A stretch of DNA of 64,000 nucleotides from Streptomyces abyssomicinicus (lineage in GTDB: Bacteria; Actinomycetota; Actinomycetes; Streptomycetales; Streptomycetaceae): contig NZ_BBZI01000005.1 of NCBI RefSeq assembly GCF_008974245.1, positions 220,180 to 284,179 of the forward strand, read 5' to 3'. The notes beneath the pieces were generated by a model, which made no database searches, had not been told where the DNA came from, and saw only the letters and a program-made list of their open reading frames with translations. The position numbers and the translations under genes were made by a program. Positions 63,555-64,000 of the stretch are shown here, piece after piece (position 1 is the first letter of the stretch; each line of letters starts with the position of its first letter).

Positions 63555-64000
63555 ATGAAGACCGACACCCCGCCGCCCGGCGACGACGCCGTCCTCCCCG
63601 GCCCCGGCGCCCTGAGCACCCGCACCTCCGAACGTCCGGAGCGCCCGGCGCGCCGGGCCAAGGAGGGCGAGGGAAAGATCCTCAACGTCTTCTCGCACGG
63701 CGTGCTGGTGCTGTGGGCGATCATGGTCACCCTGCCGCTGCTGTGGGCCGTGATGACCGCCTTCAAGGACAACCGGGCCATCATCAGCTCGCCCTGGTCG
63801 CTCCCGGACAGCCTGCACTTCGACAACTTCGCGCGGGCGTGGACCCAGGCGCAGATCGGTGACTACTTCCTCAACACGGTCGTCGTGGTGGGCGGTTCGC
63901 TGATCGGCACGCTGGTGCTCGGCTCCATGGCGGCGTACGTGCTGGCCCGGTTCGACTTCCCGGGCAACCGGCTCGTCTACTTCCTGTTCGTCGGCGGCAT
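63555..64000 (+). CDS. ngcG: N-acetylglucosamine ABC transporter permease, N-terminal part (cut by window end)
   Basis: The first ~148 codons of the MalG-type partner permease. A hydrophilic, Pro/Arg-rich head of about 40 residues is followed by TM1 (VLVLWAIMVTLPLLWAVMTAF) and the FxxFxxAWTQAQIGDYFLNT segment typical of the second sugar permease, then TM2 (GSLIGTLVLGSMAAYVLARF). The EAA loop would be outside the window. ATG 63555 is 3 bp after ngcF. Confidence 0.88.
   Translation, partial: MKTDTPPPGDDAVLPGPGALSTRTSERPERPARRAKEGEGKILNVFSHGVLVLWAIMVTLPLLWAVMTAFKDNRAIISSPWSLPDSLHFDNFARAWTQAQIGDYFLNTVVVVGGSLIGTLVLGSMAAYVLARFDFPGNRLVYFLFVGG

Overview
The window is chromosomal DNA of a streptomycete. 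Evidence: very high GC with GC-rich third codon positions, rare TTA codons confined to a few accessory genes, streptomycete-style -10 boxes (TAGNNT), and a close match to the Streptomyces gene order UDP-GlcNAc enolpyruvyl-transferase-like gene / aconitase / ngcEFG at the right end. No rRNA, tRNA, CRISPR, integrase or insertion sequence was recognised.

Left part (1-9.4 kb): a broken-off esterase, an MBL-fold hydrolase and a CocE-type hydrolase form a + strand hydrolase operon. Then come a minus-strand P450/ferredoxin pair beside a toxin remnant, a secreted alpha/beta-hydrolase, a 14-helix MFS exporter and a ROK-family sugar regulator.

9.4-19.1 kb is a compact minus-strand run: two Gfo/Idh/MocA dehydrogenases, a GMC oxidoreductase, a StrG-like 2-oxoglutarate oxygenase, a GT4 glycosyltransferase, a divergent serine hydroxymethyltransferase and a large FAD/NAD(P)-binding oxidoreductase. 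The last two carry TTA (bldA) codons. I read this as a small, possibly undescribed biosynthetic cluster for a modified sugar or cyclitol metabolite. 19.3-26.6 kb is a + strand sugar-catabolic run: xylA, an MFS transporter, a xylose-isomerase-like TIM barrel, a GH3 glycosidase with a TTA codon, and a third Gfo/Idh/MocA enzyme. Two intergenic short tandem-repeat arrays interrupt it.

26.7-54 kb: a giant secreted protein with eight DUF11 repeats; an NmrA-type protein; an iron-regulated block with two DmdR/DtxR-type iron boxes, a heterodimeric ABC exporter with exactly one intact composite ATP site, and a siderophore-import operon whose first protein fuses a siderophore-interacting reductase to a methyltransferase-like domain; a collagen-like secreted protein; an AraC regulator; a small peptidoglycan-binding protein; a 1341-residue secreted protein combining lytic-transglycosylase-like, golvesin-like and SGNH-esterase modules; a 1002-residue membrane protein joining a degenerate P-loop-like cytoplasmic region to an extracellular type-1 periplasmic-binding domain; and a YoaK/DUF1275 protein.

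54-64 kb is core-like: an LtrA remnant, an unknown protein, an XRE-HTH/MurA-like fusion, a small DUF4236 protein, aconitase acnA, and the ngcE-F-G amino-sugar importer (ngcG cut by the window end). The MurA-like gene and acnA promoters share a 16-bp palindrome ATCTC-N6-GAGAT, acnA has an added iron-box-like site, and ngcE has a DasR-like site over its -10. These sites suggest coordinated control of amino-sugar uptake, UDP-GlcNAc chemistry and the TCA cycle.
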